Part shown: positions 41,948 to 52,607 of the stretch, one piece after another
How the letters are laid out: every line of letters starts with the position of its first letter
How positions within the stretch are numbered: the first letter of the stretch is position 1
Notes under the pieces: model-generated
What the model was told of the DNA's origin: nothing
Database searches by the model: none
The model's input: the letters and a program-made list of their open reading frames with translations, nothing else
Translations under genes and position numbers: made by a program
NCBI GenBank assembly: GCA_029204225.1
Contig: CM055115.1
Location: forward strand, 9,856,665-9,920,664
Direction: 5' to 3'
Length of the DNA: 64,000 nt
Origin: Diphasiastrum complanatum
Taxonomy: Eukaryota > Streptophyta > Lycopodiopsida > Lycopodiales > Lycopodiaceae

Positions 41948-42635
41948 TCAGTGCTTGTAATCTGAGTTTCCGTCTCTCTTGAGAGGTGTAGGTAGTGGGA
42001 ATTCTAATGTGGACAAATAATGGTCTAGATTGCTATACCATTCAGGAATCAGTTCTGTGTCTATTTTCGAAAGTTCTTTCAACTGCTCATCTTCCCAGCT
42101 ACTACTCTCCTCTTTTAGATTTCCCAACTCACAAATACAGTCATTCAATCCCTGAAGCCTGGGTGGTTTACTCTTCATAGTATAATCTAATTCTTGAAGA
42201 GAGGTTATCCACTTGGATAATCTACTTGGCGGTTCTAGCTTGTTCATCATCATGGTTACTGCCTCACTCTTAGTGAAGAAGGTCACTTTTCAATGTAAAA
42301 TGTAATGTCGATATTTTGCAGCTGCATATGCTATGCAGAGACATACCTTCTCAACTTTCGTGTAACCACAACTCATCAATGTTGAGTTTTCTTCCGGCAA
42401 ATATTATTGGGTGATATTTCTTATCCCAGATCTGGGCTAAGCAACAGTTGATGCATGTTTCGGTAGCACTAGTGAAAACATAAAACTCTCTATCATAGCA
42501 GGGAGGTTTTAGAATGGGGCCTCTTTCAGAAATCTAAAGGCTATTTCACAATCATCAGTCCACTTCCAGACTACATCATTCTTCAACAATCCATTTAGAG
42601 GGTAAGCTCTCGTTGCATATGCGATCACGTAGGGT
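41948..42635 (-). pseudogene. Element E RNase H region
   Basis: 42286-41948 reads KLEPPSRLSKWITSLQELDY, the conserved RNase H-to-integrase connection, followed by a long acidic tail. From 42635 to 42290 RNase H is readable only in broken frames. Confidence 0.7.
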
Positions 42636-43315
42636 CTACAATATCCAGTGCCCCCCAAGAAAAGATTGTAGTTGGGTAACAGTAGTTGGAGCCATCAAAG
42701 CTAGGAGCATTTTTATTTTCTCAGGGTTAGTAGCTATCCCATACTTGCTAATCACGTGCCCTAGCAATACCCCATATGGCACGCCAAACTCACATTTGTT
42801 TGCATTTAATGCAATACATGCGGTAGCACATGTTTGAAAACACTTTTCCAATACAGATAGAAGTCCCTCCATGCTAGATGCTCCACATAAATCATCCATG
42901 AATATCTTTAGATCATCATCCAGGATATTATCAAATTCTCATTCATAAATCTTTCGTAAGTAGCAGTGGCATTACACAGCCCGAATGGCATCACGTGATA
43001 TGCAAAGACACCAAAAGTGGTAGTAAATGTTGTCTTCAACTTGTCTTCTTCTCGAACGACTATCTGGTTATAGCCAGCAAAACAATCCATAAAGGAGTAC
43101 ATTTCTCTACCTACTAATTCCTCCAATACTTGGTCTATGAAAGGGAGAGGGTAGTAGTCTTTCTTGGTTTTCTTATTTAGTTGTTTATAGTCTACACACA
43201 CTCTCACTTGGGCTGAATTCTTCTTAGGCTTTGGTATGATTCGGGCACACCATTCTGAATTTTCCACGGGAAATATTAGTCCGGCTTTCTTCAACCTCTC
43301 CAATTCTGTGTACAC
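42636..43315 (-). pseudogene. Element E reverse transcriptase core
   Basis: 43315-42908 has RVCVDYKQLNKKTKKDYYPLP, then MDCFAGYNQI (first Asp region) and FGVFAYHVMPFGLCNA. A frameshift follows, then IFMDDLCG (the YxDD box as FMDD, at about 42898) and the downstream ANKCEFGV and LLGHVIS motifs to 42636. The signature order is complete; the frame is not. Confidence 0.9.
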
Positions 43316-43434
43316 TCCATCTCTTAAGTGGCAAGGCAGCCTTCGTTTCTTCTGTCGAACAGGCTTGGCATCAGGTTTAAGCTCAATTCATGAGTCACTA
43401 GTTTAGGTGGTATTCCTTTCAAATCTGTATAATC

Positions 43435-43767
43435 CTAGGCAAAGACATGTTGGTATTTCCTACAAAGTCTCTCAAATTCTTCCTTTTGAGGATCATCGAG
43501 CTGGGCTCCAACTTTGACATGTTTCGGCTTCTCTATGGTTCCTAGATTAATGAGGTGGATATCGACATCTCGTACCCTCTTAGATTTATCTTCTGGTGTA
43601 TTCCACCCAATCTCTAGCACATCTTCATATTTTGGTTCATCATCATCTGTACCAATTTCTGATTCATCACTAGATGCTTCTTCCCATTCTAAAAAGGGTA
43701 TAGGGGCTCTTTCTGATTGAGGGGTTTCGGGGTATCCATCATCTACCACTCCGCTTCCCTCTACCAA
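43435..43767 (-). pseudogene. Element E protease-RT linker
   Basis: 110 codons, very acidic (SSDESEIGTDDDEPKYEDV) then VKVGAQLDDPQKEEFERL and YQHVFA, the standard helix before gypsy RT (the 'F.D.F.WS' region, here truncated at FA). Confidence 0.75.
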
Positions 43768-43932
43768 AAATCAATAGTCCTGCAGGAATGTCTACTGTGC
43801 AGTCACTTAATCGTAACCAAGGCCTCCCTAATAGGAGAGAATAGCTCTTATAGCCTGCCAGCATTCTCATGACATAGGAGTCCACATTATAGTCTTTCCA
43901 GCAACTGTAATAGGGATAGATCTCATTTCTCC

Positions 43933-44199
43933 TTAAGGTTTGACGACAGAGTTGTTGACCAACTTCAAGGCAGTCAATGAAGTGGGATCCAGGTCTATTC
44001 CAAGCATGTTTGCCAATTCTAGGCTTACTATATTCACCACCGATCCCGCATCTACCATAGCTCCTTGGATAACTAAACCATCTATAGTGACATCAACTTT
44101 GGGACAATATCGGTCTACTATGTTGCTGTCCACTTTTCCTATCACAGGTGATTCTATCCTCCTCATTCCCAAATTTATCGGCCTCATCATCTGCTTCAC
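43933..44199 (-). pseudogene. Element E protease
   Basis: Reads VDVTIDGLVIQGAMVDAGSV followed by VNIVSLELANMLG: a retropepsin fold with active site D-A-G-S, where most gypsy elements have D-S/T-G. The flap/ILGxxWL half lies left of 43933 in broken sequence. Confidence 0.75.
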
Positions 44200-44271
44200 C
44201 TTCCGGTGGACTGTGGGTGAAAGTTGGAGTAACGGCCATAAGCCTATCTCTTATCTCAATTCATTCAAATT

Positions 44272-44872
44272 CTATCTCCGTCTTACTATGGTTCTATTTC
44301 TGTGTGGTACAATTTCAACCTTTTCCTTCTTTCGAACTATCTTAGGTGGCTTTCTAGCTTCCAATCTCTCCACTTCTCCAGGCTCTGTTTTGTCAATGTT
44401 GACTATGGATGTATCTACTATCATTGAGGGATCTATCATCTTGTGCAAGACAGGCACATCACTTGTCTTTTTTCCAGCTACCTTCTTCAAAGACGTAGTG
44501 GGAGGATCCATCAGTGTCTTACTTTATGGACCTCATTGTCTTGATCTCTATCAGATTCACTGGAGGCCATTCATCCTCCATTTTGGCTTTGCCCTTGTCT
44601 TGAGATTGTATTATAGATGGTCTGTGTAGAAAGCTGACTGATCTGGGGGTGTCAACTACTCTTTCATCTTGTGATCTATGATTCACAGGTCCTGGTCTTA
44701 GATTAGGCGCCACTAAGGCTTCTCTGTGAGCCCAACATCTATCTTCCTGGTGACTAGTCTTTTTGCAAAAAGCACAAATTGTGTTAGGACAATTTCTATT
44801 CAAGTGGTTTCCTTGGCAGATTTGACATAATATAACTAGTGGTTGGTCAAATGGTTTCCTTTGGCCTAACAA
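44272..44872 (-). pseudogene. Element E Gag zinc knuckles and linker
   Basis: 44872-44519 holds two knuckles, CQICQGNHLNRNC (CX2CX4HX4C) and CAFCKKTSHQEDRC, in tandem. 44511-44272 is a basic/charged linker (KKVAGKK, IVRKKEKVEIVPHRN) leading to protease. A stop and frame change separate them. Confidence 0.8.
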
Positions 44873-45018
44873 ATTCTATTGTCAATTTAAGAAGTTCACA
44901 TCTGAAGCTAATGTTGACATATTCTCATTCATGACATCCATGTATCCTTTGAGCATCTCTTTCATGTCATCTAGTACTCTCATGTCCCTTCTCTGGGCCA
45001 TAAACTTGCCTTCTAGTA

Positions 45019-45716
45019 TTAGGTGGCATCAATTCTAAAAGTCTGGGTGTTGTTCCATGGTTCTGGCATTGCTGCTAGAGGTCTTCGCTCTTGTAATGGT
45101 TGGGGATTGTTGTGGACTTGATTTCCTCTAAATGTATTATGCTCCCACACATCCGTTCTAAGGTTTATGTTATTCATAGCTCTAGATATGTTTGATGCAT
45201 GTGTGATGGCAATCTGTGCATCCTCCACTACAAGAGCTTTACTTACGACTTCCATTAAAGTCTGAGGGCTACTCTGACGTACTACAAGTTGTATGTCATC
45301 CTTTACGCCTCTCAAAAAGAAAGTGAGTAATAGTTGGGGGGGTGGGTAAGTGCACCATGACATCTACCTGCTGTGTTAATTCAGTTAATTTATGATGATA
45401 TTGAACCATCGGGGGTGCGACATGGAGCATACTCAAGTAGAAATAGTCTAAGAAATTCTTCAGTGGTCTCAATAGATCTCCTAGGCAAGCTATAATAACA
45501 TCTCCTTGCTGATCCAGTCAAGGTAAGTGCGAAAAACATCATTTCGTGGTGGGGATCGGTGATTCGATTAATGAGACATGCGGTCCAAAATGCATTAATG
45601 TGAAACTCAGCATCTTTATATGGGGCTCCACGATATTCAAGAATCACTCCTTTGAGCTTGGGTAACTCTCCTACGGTGACAGGGATTACTAACGGCTCAG
45701 TCAGTCTTCCTGCCAT
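45019..45716 (-). pseudogene. Element E Gag core
   Basis: 45716-45390 starts MAGRLTEPLVIPVTVGELPK and contains MFFALTLTGSARRCYYSLP and TTEEFLRLFLLEY, the gypsy Gag core (usual W replaced in RRCYYSL). A frameshift near 45390 leads to 45363-45019 (TFFLRGVKDDIQLVVRQSSP). N-terminus as annotated fits a leader of 1.2 kb. Confidence 0.8.
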
Positions 45717-46904
45717 GCTTATAGGTTTTACCTTAGAGGCTACTAATGGAGGGGTTTATGGTGTAATCTCTAAAAATATATACAGCTGTTTCTTGGGCGA
45801 TTCCCCTTCTTCTCTTTTATCTCCTGGATCATTTATCTCATCTTCAGATAGGGTTTTAGTCTCTACTATCTCGGGGTGAGGCCAAGGCTTCCTAAATCCT
45901 TTCGTCTTAGGAGTCAGTAAAACACTCAAAGATGGTGGTCATATTTCTTCATCCAAGTGCTTCCACGGTAGTGAACCTATGGTGATTGATCCCACGTAGT
46001 ATTTTGTCTACCGGATAATACTCAACTATTGTTGTTTACGCGACTCATGGTCTGATCTTAACTCGTTGTTTTATGGAAAATGTCATATTGCACCATCTTG
46101 TGAAGTTTAGGTTTCATCTGAGATCTTAAGGTATCCAGCGCATTGGGTATGTGTATGGTATCTCAACAAGACGTGGTAACTTCTCTCATCTCATTAGTAA
46201 GACATAGGGTGGGTATCTCAGAAATGAAATCAATCAACTCAATAGGACAACTCCTTTTTGGTGTGTAGTTGACGGTTTAAACAACATAATCATTCTTAAC
46301 ACATGAAATTTGTGTACCATTGGTATTGTTACTTCCGTCTATCTTCAAGGCAATTGTCTCTCCACTAACTGTAATAGAGCCCTCAGAGGACATTTCCTAA
46401 CTTGGAAGTGAGGTGTTGCACTCCAGCTTTAACATAGCGCGCTCAGAGGTTCCTAGGCTTGACGACTGGTTTAGTGGAAAGACAATAAGCACCTAACAAC
46501 ATAAAGTTTTTCTTCTAGTCTTGGAGCCTATTTCAGAGCTAATATGAGTAATTGATTCGCATCTTTCAATCTATCTCAGTTCATTGATACAATGAAGAAA
46601 AGATCTTCCCTAATGGATAATTCCTCAAAATGGTCTATCTTCAAGCAGTACGGTGTTCTTAGACAATCCAAATCACTTCTCACAACTATTGATAATGATC
46701 TCATTTCTTAGAGAGACAACAACCTTCTTTCAAGCAATCAATGGCCACTTCCAAGTAGCTCCCGGCAGACGCACCAAAAATGTTACGTGTGCATCTGATG
46801 GTCTAAACAACATAATCATTCTCAACACTTGCGATCTCAGACACGTGAAATTTGTAGACCATTTATAGTATGACTACCCTTCAAGCAATATTCCCTTATC
46901 AAGC
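45717..46904 (-). other. Element E leader
   Basis: About 1.2 kb between primer site and gag with no coding motif. A segment GGTCTAAACAACATAATCATTC at 46798-46819 recurs in altered form at 46269-46290. At 46764-46797 a second primer-site-like string precedes another TGTTACG, making a ~130-bp duplication of the LTR/primer-site junction. Confidence 0.6.
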
Positions 46905-46928
46905 CACTCCCTGCAGATGCACCAAAAA
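46905..46928 (-). promoter_or_regulatory. Element E primer-binding-site region
   Basis: On minus, directly after the LTR end (..GCTGTAACA), the sequence is TTTTTGGTGCATCTGCAGGG, the same layout as the TTTTTGGCGCCGTTGCCGGGG primer region of plant gypsy elements. The tRNA cannot be fixed from this sequence alone. Confidence 0.65.
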
Positions 46929-49570
46929 TGTTACAGCATTTCCCACTCATGGGTTCAAAGCTAAGGGCAAAACAACATAACAGGATACAGCACCACTATG
47001 TATTCAGTGTTGTGTTGTTACGAGAATGGTCGTACACGTCTCAAACACAAAGCTAACTAGGGGATCCCTGATATGTTCTATGGACCAAGCCGTACCTCTA
47101 TAGCTAATAGAGGTTTTCCAGGCCTCTAGAGACATAGCCTATAAAGGGTTATACTCATGCCTCAGTCTTCTTGAAACTCACGATCTGCACTAATGATATC
47201 TTGCTCGCTTGCGAAGTTCCAGAGCTACCTCCTTCTCGTATTCTTCTCGAGGATCTCTTCCAGAATCCTTGATGATATCATTTAAGTTCTCTAACACATA
47301 CTCTGGCAATGGATGGGGAATCCCTAGATGCAATTCAGTATATTGGGTAAAGGATCCTCCTAACTCTTTCCACGTAGAATCTTCACTCAACTCATACACT
47401 ACAAGGGAACTAGAGTCGGCATTATGTCTAACTCTGAACAGTCTATCTCCAACTAGGAGATGTCTATGGAAATCCCTGGAATAGAAATAATGATAAACCC
47501 TTCCATTTCTACTCAACTGACAGAAGTCACTGGTAGAGGTAGCTATCCCAATCCTAGCCCAGTCATACAGTCATAACAATCCAGACCCAGATCTCGTCCT
47601 AATAGCACTTTGAAGTTCTATGGAGCGTGTTGCTACCAAGACCCATGAGTCGTTCATTCTGATGTACACGGATGTTTTGACTCTAAATCCCTCATTATCA
47701 ACTTCAATGGCTAGATCCCCAGCCCTTACAATTCCAATGGTGGTGTCTAATGATATCAGTTCTAGTGAAGCCCATCCAATTATTCCGACTACGGGGCAAT
47801 ACCTCCTTGGATTTGAGGTGTAGGCCATATACTAGTTCACTGCTTCTCTGACATGTCAAGCTCTCTTTATAACTAACACTCCTCAATCAATAATCATTCA
47901 CATAAACATATATGCATGTGTGGGCTTCTAACATTTCTAGAAGAGCTTCAAAATACAAATATCCCTAGTCCTACCATAATCTAGCAGTGGTAATATGCAA
48001 GGCTCTGGAGTGGCTAGGATCTCTGCTAATCTAGCAGCACCAAAGATGGACACAATCCGTTGTTGGTACATTATTTTCAGGCCTGTAAGGATGGTGATAT
48101 ATAGATAAGTTGTAGCAATGTATGGAATATTAGGACCTATGGGAGGGCTTGGACGAAACATTCTCGATGCTTATTGTCATTAGGTAGTGAATCATGGCTG
48201 TATTATATCACGCTTTCCCAAAGTATTCGTTAAGTACACCCCTTCCATCTAAATAGTCATAGGAGCTGTTCAAGTGTAGCGTGCAATTACCTAACCATCT
48301 TGGTTAGTAGATGGATGACAGTGAATAGTCAAGAACTGTGTGTTCCAACGGGTTATCTTGACTATTGTGGTTCTAGATGAAGACCGACAATAGGTTTGTT
48401 CTTAACTCATGTAGTGTGTTCCAACCACAGTGAGGTTAACCTCACTCCTGTGTTCCAAGGAGACGAGTATGACTTGCTCAATTCATTCATCACATTCACT
48501 CAAGCAACATTTCTTAAACGCTTTCTCCATCCATTCAAACAAAAGGCAATCATTCTGAGCAAACTAGCAATCTTGTTAGAGTCTAAAACTATCATCACCT
48601 CAAATCACAACTATCCTGCATTTAACTTTCTCCTGAGACATAACAATACACTGTCTACGAGTTCTTTTAGCATGCTATAATCTTTCTTTATGAAGACATG
48701 GAAGTAAACAGTATGCATTAAAGATTTTTCAATATGAAGTTGTAATCACTTCTGCGACATCTATGACATACACTTTTGCATCATCTATCACAGATTGAAT
48801 ACGCAGGTAGCAGAGTGTGAGAACAAGATGAGGAAACTTACATGTGAGGTTCTCTTCTCAGGTCTCGTCCAGCTCCAGCCTGCAGGAAATCAGAGACCAA
48901 TCATGCAAAGGTTAGGCTTCCGGGAGTGTGTAGTGTTGCTGGAGTTCACCTTGTAGACAACAAGAAGTGTTGCTCCTAAGTGCAGACTGGTTGCCAGAAT
49001 GACTGATAGCCATGCAGGATCCAAAGTGAGCTCATGCAGTTCACGGGCAGCTTGATATCGGCTTCCTCATCAGTCTTCTACAAACTGTGTTTAGGAAGTT
49101 TCAATCGACAAAGCAACAGAGACAACATCCTTCGATTGCTCCATAGCAGACAACAATGACAACTTTATTTCAATGATGGCTCTTCAACGATAATCAGACA
49201 TACATTCTCAATGGGTCCCCATATCAGTGATGGAGTTAACATTTGCTCAAATCAGTCCTAGGATTTGGAATTATTCTCACTCAGGATATCCATTGCTAAT
49301 AGCGATTCCTCACTGGTTTTAGTAGCCTGATAACAAAGCTCTCACTCTCTCATAGACCGATGTTTGATCTTCAGTATTCAAACATCTGTGGAATGCACTT
49401 AATTAGCAGGAATACGTACAAGTCATCATGCAGAACTTCCTCAGAATCATTGAAAAGTCTATACTCAGATTTGCACATATGGATCAGTGCTTTGATAGGA
49501 GTCATTATGAAATTAGTTATCTCATCACTATATAGATACAGATAAAAGTATACAGAGAATCCATACTTCA
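46929..49570 (-). repeat. Element E 5' LTR, 2642 bp
   Basis: On minus begins TGAAGTATGGATTC at 49570 and ends GCTGTAACA at 46929. Contains sense frames 48161-47937, 47828-47571 (ORF 1) and 47516-47190 (ORF 2), and antisense 48396-48680. Also on minus near 48840 the string CACATGTAAGTTTCC resembles a splice donor. Very long for an LTR without being unusual for Ogre/Tat-like gypsy. Confidence 0.85.
47190..47516 (-). CDS. LTR-embedded ORF 2, right LTR copy, 108 aa
   Basis: Open version of ORF 2: starts at an internal Met (MSRNGRVYHYF) because the upstream region carries a small insertion (repeated CAGTCATA) before ORF 1's stop. It extends beyond LTR-C's version to EVALELRKRARYH. Differences from other copies are mostly substitutions without breaking the frame. 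Confidence 0.35.
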   Translation of the reverse strand: MSRNGRVYHYFYSRDFHRHLLVGDRLFRVRHNADSSSLVVYELSEDSTWKELGGSFTQYTELHLGIPHPLPEYVLENLNDIIKDSGRDPREEYEKEVALELRKRARYH

Positions 49571-51098
49571 AACGTGATGTAAGATCATTACAGACCAGTA
49601 CTCATAATGCAACTGCCTAAATACACGGTGAGCACTCCCATAGAGATCGATTGAAGGTAATCTCTCAGTTTCACATCAAAGTAGTGGTGTCTGCTCAGGC
49701 CTGATAGGTGCTGCTTAACGCAATCATGCTCATGTAGGTACTGAAACAATGGTCTCTTCAAATGATCGCACCATAAACTGAAACTCGACTGAAAACTGAG
49801 TGGTATTCGCACTATGAGGATGGTCAATGCAGTAGCGATGGAATGCCTCAAATTTTCATGGAGGATAGAGAGAAACATGATGATACTTCTGTGAGTCAAC
49901 GCGCGTTCAAAGGATGCTCACGTTGTCAACTAGGATTTATCTCCCTATCCCGTCCGTCAGTGATCATGATCTGCATCAATCGCTCAGTATGCAGCCTCCA
50001 CAAATCTTTATCAAAGTAGTTAATGCAAGAACGCTGGTCAATCAGAATTTGGAGCTCTGAGACTCTGCCCATATCAGCTCTTGAGCAGGAATAGACTTAA
50101 CCAGTAATCCATCGTTCTCATAATCAAAGTACCATTCCCCTGAAGCTCTTACGTACTTGGGTGATCAATACTCTCGGAAACAGGATATTCTACAGTACTG
50201 ATGTTACTCAGAGTAAATGAGATGCCTTCAGCTACATATCTCTCCTTGAACACATTGAAATCTACCACACTCTCCATCTTTGATATGTGTTGGCTCTACG
50301 ACAGTGATTTTGACAGATCAACTCAAGAAATTCTCAAACACAACGATCAGTTCCACGATCTTTTCGGCTCTCATGAAAGGAAAGTTGGTCACCATCACCC
50401 TCAACAAATTACGTAAAGAAGGAATATCACCATCGCACCTATGCAATGCTACGCGATAAAACAAGCATGAAACCATAATGATATGAAAAAACAGAGCTAG
50501 TTCTCGATCTGGTTCTGTTTGCGTGAGGCTGGCCATGCATGTATATCTGTCAATGGATGACGGGCCAACCTTTCGATTTTTCATTTCATCCTACCCTTTG
50601 ACCATTCAACATCTCATTTTCAAGGGTTCATTTAAACTTTTTGGCTTTGTGCCATGTGGACTCTTAAATGGCATCGAACAGTGTGGATAGGGCCACATGG
50701 GCACCCATGACCAAAGTACATGGCCCATGAGGGTCAATGTTCTCATCTAAAGAAATGTCCAATTTGTCAACATGAGTCAAGGTCTTATGCCCGGTATTTC
50801 ACATTTTGTCGGCATCCTCTTAAATTCAGACGGTCTTTGGCATTTTTCTGTTCCTTCTTGATAATTGATCTTTGGGTGGCCCTTATGCATTTAGGTACTT
50901 CCTTAAGTATGAAGGTTTTGCCCATTTTGGTCCCTTGGCCCATTGTCCTAGTGTGATATTTGATACATGAAGTGACCAATTTTCTGGTGATGGTATTTCT
51001 CATTCGGCTTTTAATTGACGTTTTTGGTCCAAAAAGATCGGTTGGAGAAAAATGTTGGTCTTTCTCTAAAATTCTTGACATTTTCCAAATATCCAGGT
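49571..51098. other. Unassigned sequence between element E and LTR-D
   Basis: No retroelement motif. On minus, frames 50584-50318 (RVALHRCDGDIPSLRNLLRV) and 49899-49588 (MTHRSIIMFLSILHENLRHS) look protein-like and continue the reading direction of the E LTR. They are isolated by stops. It could be more of the same captured coding sequence seen in the LTR, or ordinary spacer. Confidence 0.35.
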
Positions 51099-52465
51099 CT
51101 TCATAAAGTTAGATTATGGCATAATAAAAGAACTCGTAGACATTGTATTGTTATGTCTCAAGAGAAAGTTAAATGCTGGATAGTTGTGATTTGAGGTGAT
51201 GATAGTTATGATTGCTAGTTTTCTCAGAATGATTGCTTTTTGTCTGAATGCATGGACAAAGCCTTTAAGGAATGTTTCTTTAGTGAATGTGATGAATAAA
51301 TTAAGCAAGTCATCCTCGTCTCCTTGGAACACAGGAGTGACGTTAAGCTCACTGTGGTTGGAACACAGTACATGAGTTAAGAACAAACCTATTGTCGGTC
51401 TTCATCTAGAACCATTACCACTGCTAGATTATGGTAGGACTAGGGATGTCTATATTTTTATCCTCTTCTAGAAAGCCCACACATGCATAGAGGTTTATGT
51501 GAATAATTATTGATTGAGGAGTGTTAGTTATATTGAGAGCTTGACATGTTAGAGAAGCAGTCAACTAGTATATGGCCTACACCTCAAACCCAAGGAGGTA
51601 TTGCCCCGTAGTCAGAATAATTGGATGTACTTCACTAGAACTGATATCATAAGACACCCCCATTGGAATTGTAAAGGCTGGGGATTTAGACATTGAAGTT
51701 GATAATGAGTGATTTAGAGTCAAAACATTCGTGTACATCAGAATGAACGACTCATGGGTCTTGGTAGCAACATGCTCCATAGAACTTCAAAGTGCTATTA
51801 GGACGAGATCTAGGCTTGGATTGTTATGATTGGATTAGGATTGCGAGAGCTACCTCTACCAGGTGACTTCTGCCAGTTGAGTAGAAATGGAAGGGTTTAT
51901 CATTATTTCTATTCCAAGTATTTTTGTAGACATCTCCTAGTTGGAGATAGACTGTTCAGAGTTAGACATAATGCCGACTTTAGTTCCCTTGTAGTGTATG
52001 AGTTGAGTGAAGATTCTACGTGGAAAGAGTTAGGAGGATCCTTTACCCAATATACTGAATTGCATCTAGGGCTTCCCGATCCATTGCTAGAGTATGTGTT
52101 AGAGAACTTAAATGATATCATCAAGGATCCTGGAAGAGATCCTCATGGAGAATATGAGGAGGAGGTAGCTCTGGAACTTCGCAAGCGAGCAAGATATCAT
52201 TATTGCAGGTCATGAGTTTCAAGAAGACTGAGGAAGTGAGTATAACCCTTTATAGGCTATGTCTCTAGAGGCATGAAAAACCTCTATTAGCTATAGAGGT
52301 ACGGCTTGGTCGATAGAACATGTCAGGGATCCCCTAGTTAGCTTTGTGTTTGAGACATGTACGACCATTCTCGTAATAGCACGACACTGAACACATAGTG
52401 GTTCTATATCCTATTATGTTATTTTCCCCTTAGCTTTGATCCCCTCACTGGGAAATGCCATAACA
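51099..52465 (+). repeat. LTR-D: inverted truncated copy of the element E LTR
   Basis: Opposite orientation to element E. The right edge ..GCCATAACA at 52465 is the LTR 3' end. The left edge at about 51099 corresponds to position ~48690 of the right LTR, so ~0.9 kb is missing. Carries ORF 2 intact (51826-52215, 129 aa), ORF 1 with two stops, and the antisense frame (51386-51114) with an in-frame 12-bp deletion. Confidence 0.85.
51826..52215 (+). CDS. LTR-embedded ORF 2, longest copy, 129 aa
   Basis: Starts MIGLGLRELPLPGDFCQLSR and ends ELRKRARYHYCRS. Retains the central GDRLFRVRHNADFSSLVVYE and TQYTELHLG segments exactly or nearly as in the copies at 14136-14468 and 47190-47516. Function unknown; see ORF 2 of LTR-C. 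Confidence 0.35.
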   Translation: MIGLGLRELPLPGDFCQLSRNGRVYHYFYSKYFCRHLLVGDRLFRVRHNADFSSLVVYELSEDSTWKELGGSFTQYTELHLGLPDPLLEYVLENLNDIIKDPGRDPHGEYEEEVALELRKRARYHYCRS

Positions 52466-52607
52466 GTCTCTTTGGTCTTAGATTTCTTTTTGAGTTTCAA
52501 GGAAAAGGGCGTCTTGCAAAATTTCAGATATCTTTTTATATTAATAAAAACTCAAAATTCAAGGAGCTTTGCTTTTTCGAAAGCAATGTGTCGAGAATTG
52601 CCTCCCT
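52466..52607. other. Short spacer
   Basis: No motif recognised between LTR-D and the duplicated segment. Confidence 0.4.

Larger units (their letters stand above)
31664..49570 (-). mobile_element. Gypsy element E with 2.64-kb LTRs, split by Copia-2
   Basis: Read on the minus strand: 5' LTR 49570-46929, primer site about 46928-46905, leader, gag, zinc knuckles, protease, RT, RNase H, integrase, an extra ORF, then 3' LTR 40142-37993 continued at 32150-31664. Without Copia-2 it spans about 12.07 kb. The edges are TGAAGTATGG..GTAACA. Flanking 5-mers differ (GCCTA left, AACGT right), so no target duplication is visible. Pol is spread over several frames and cannot be translated as is. Confidence 0.85.

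Noticed and set aside
43940-44629. 229-aa plus-strand ORF
   Set aside because: Antisense to element E protease and Gag knuckles; the coding motifs are on the minus strand.
31664-49570. Element E as two unrelated LTR copies around a third element
   Set aside because: Possible given no target duplication, but both LTR-like copies share orientation and outer ends and abut the primer region and pol on the proper sides, so one element with conversion is simpler.
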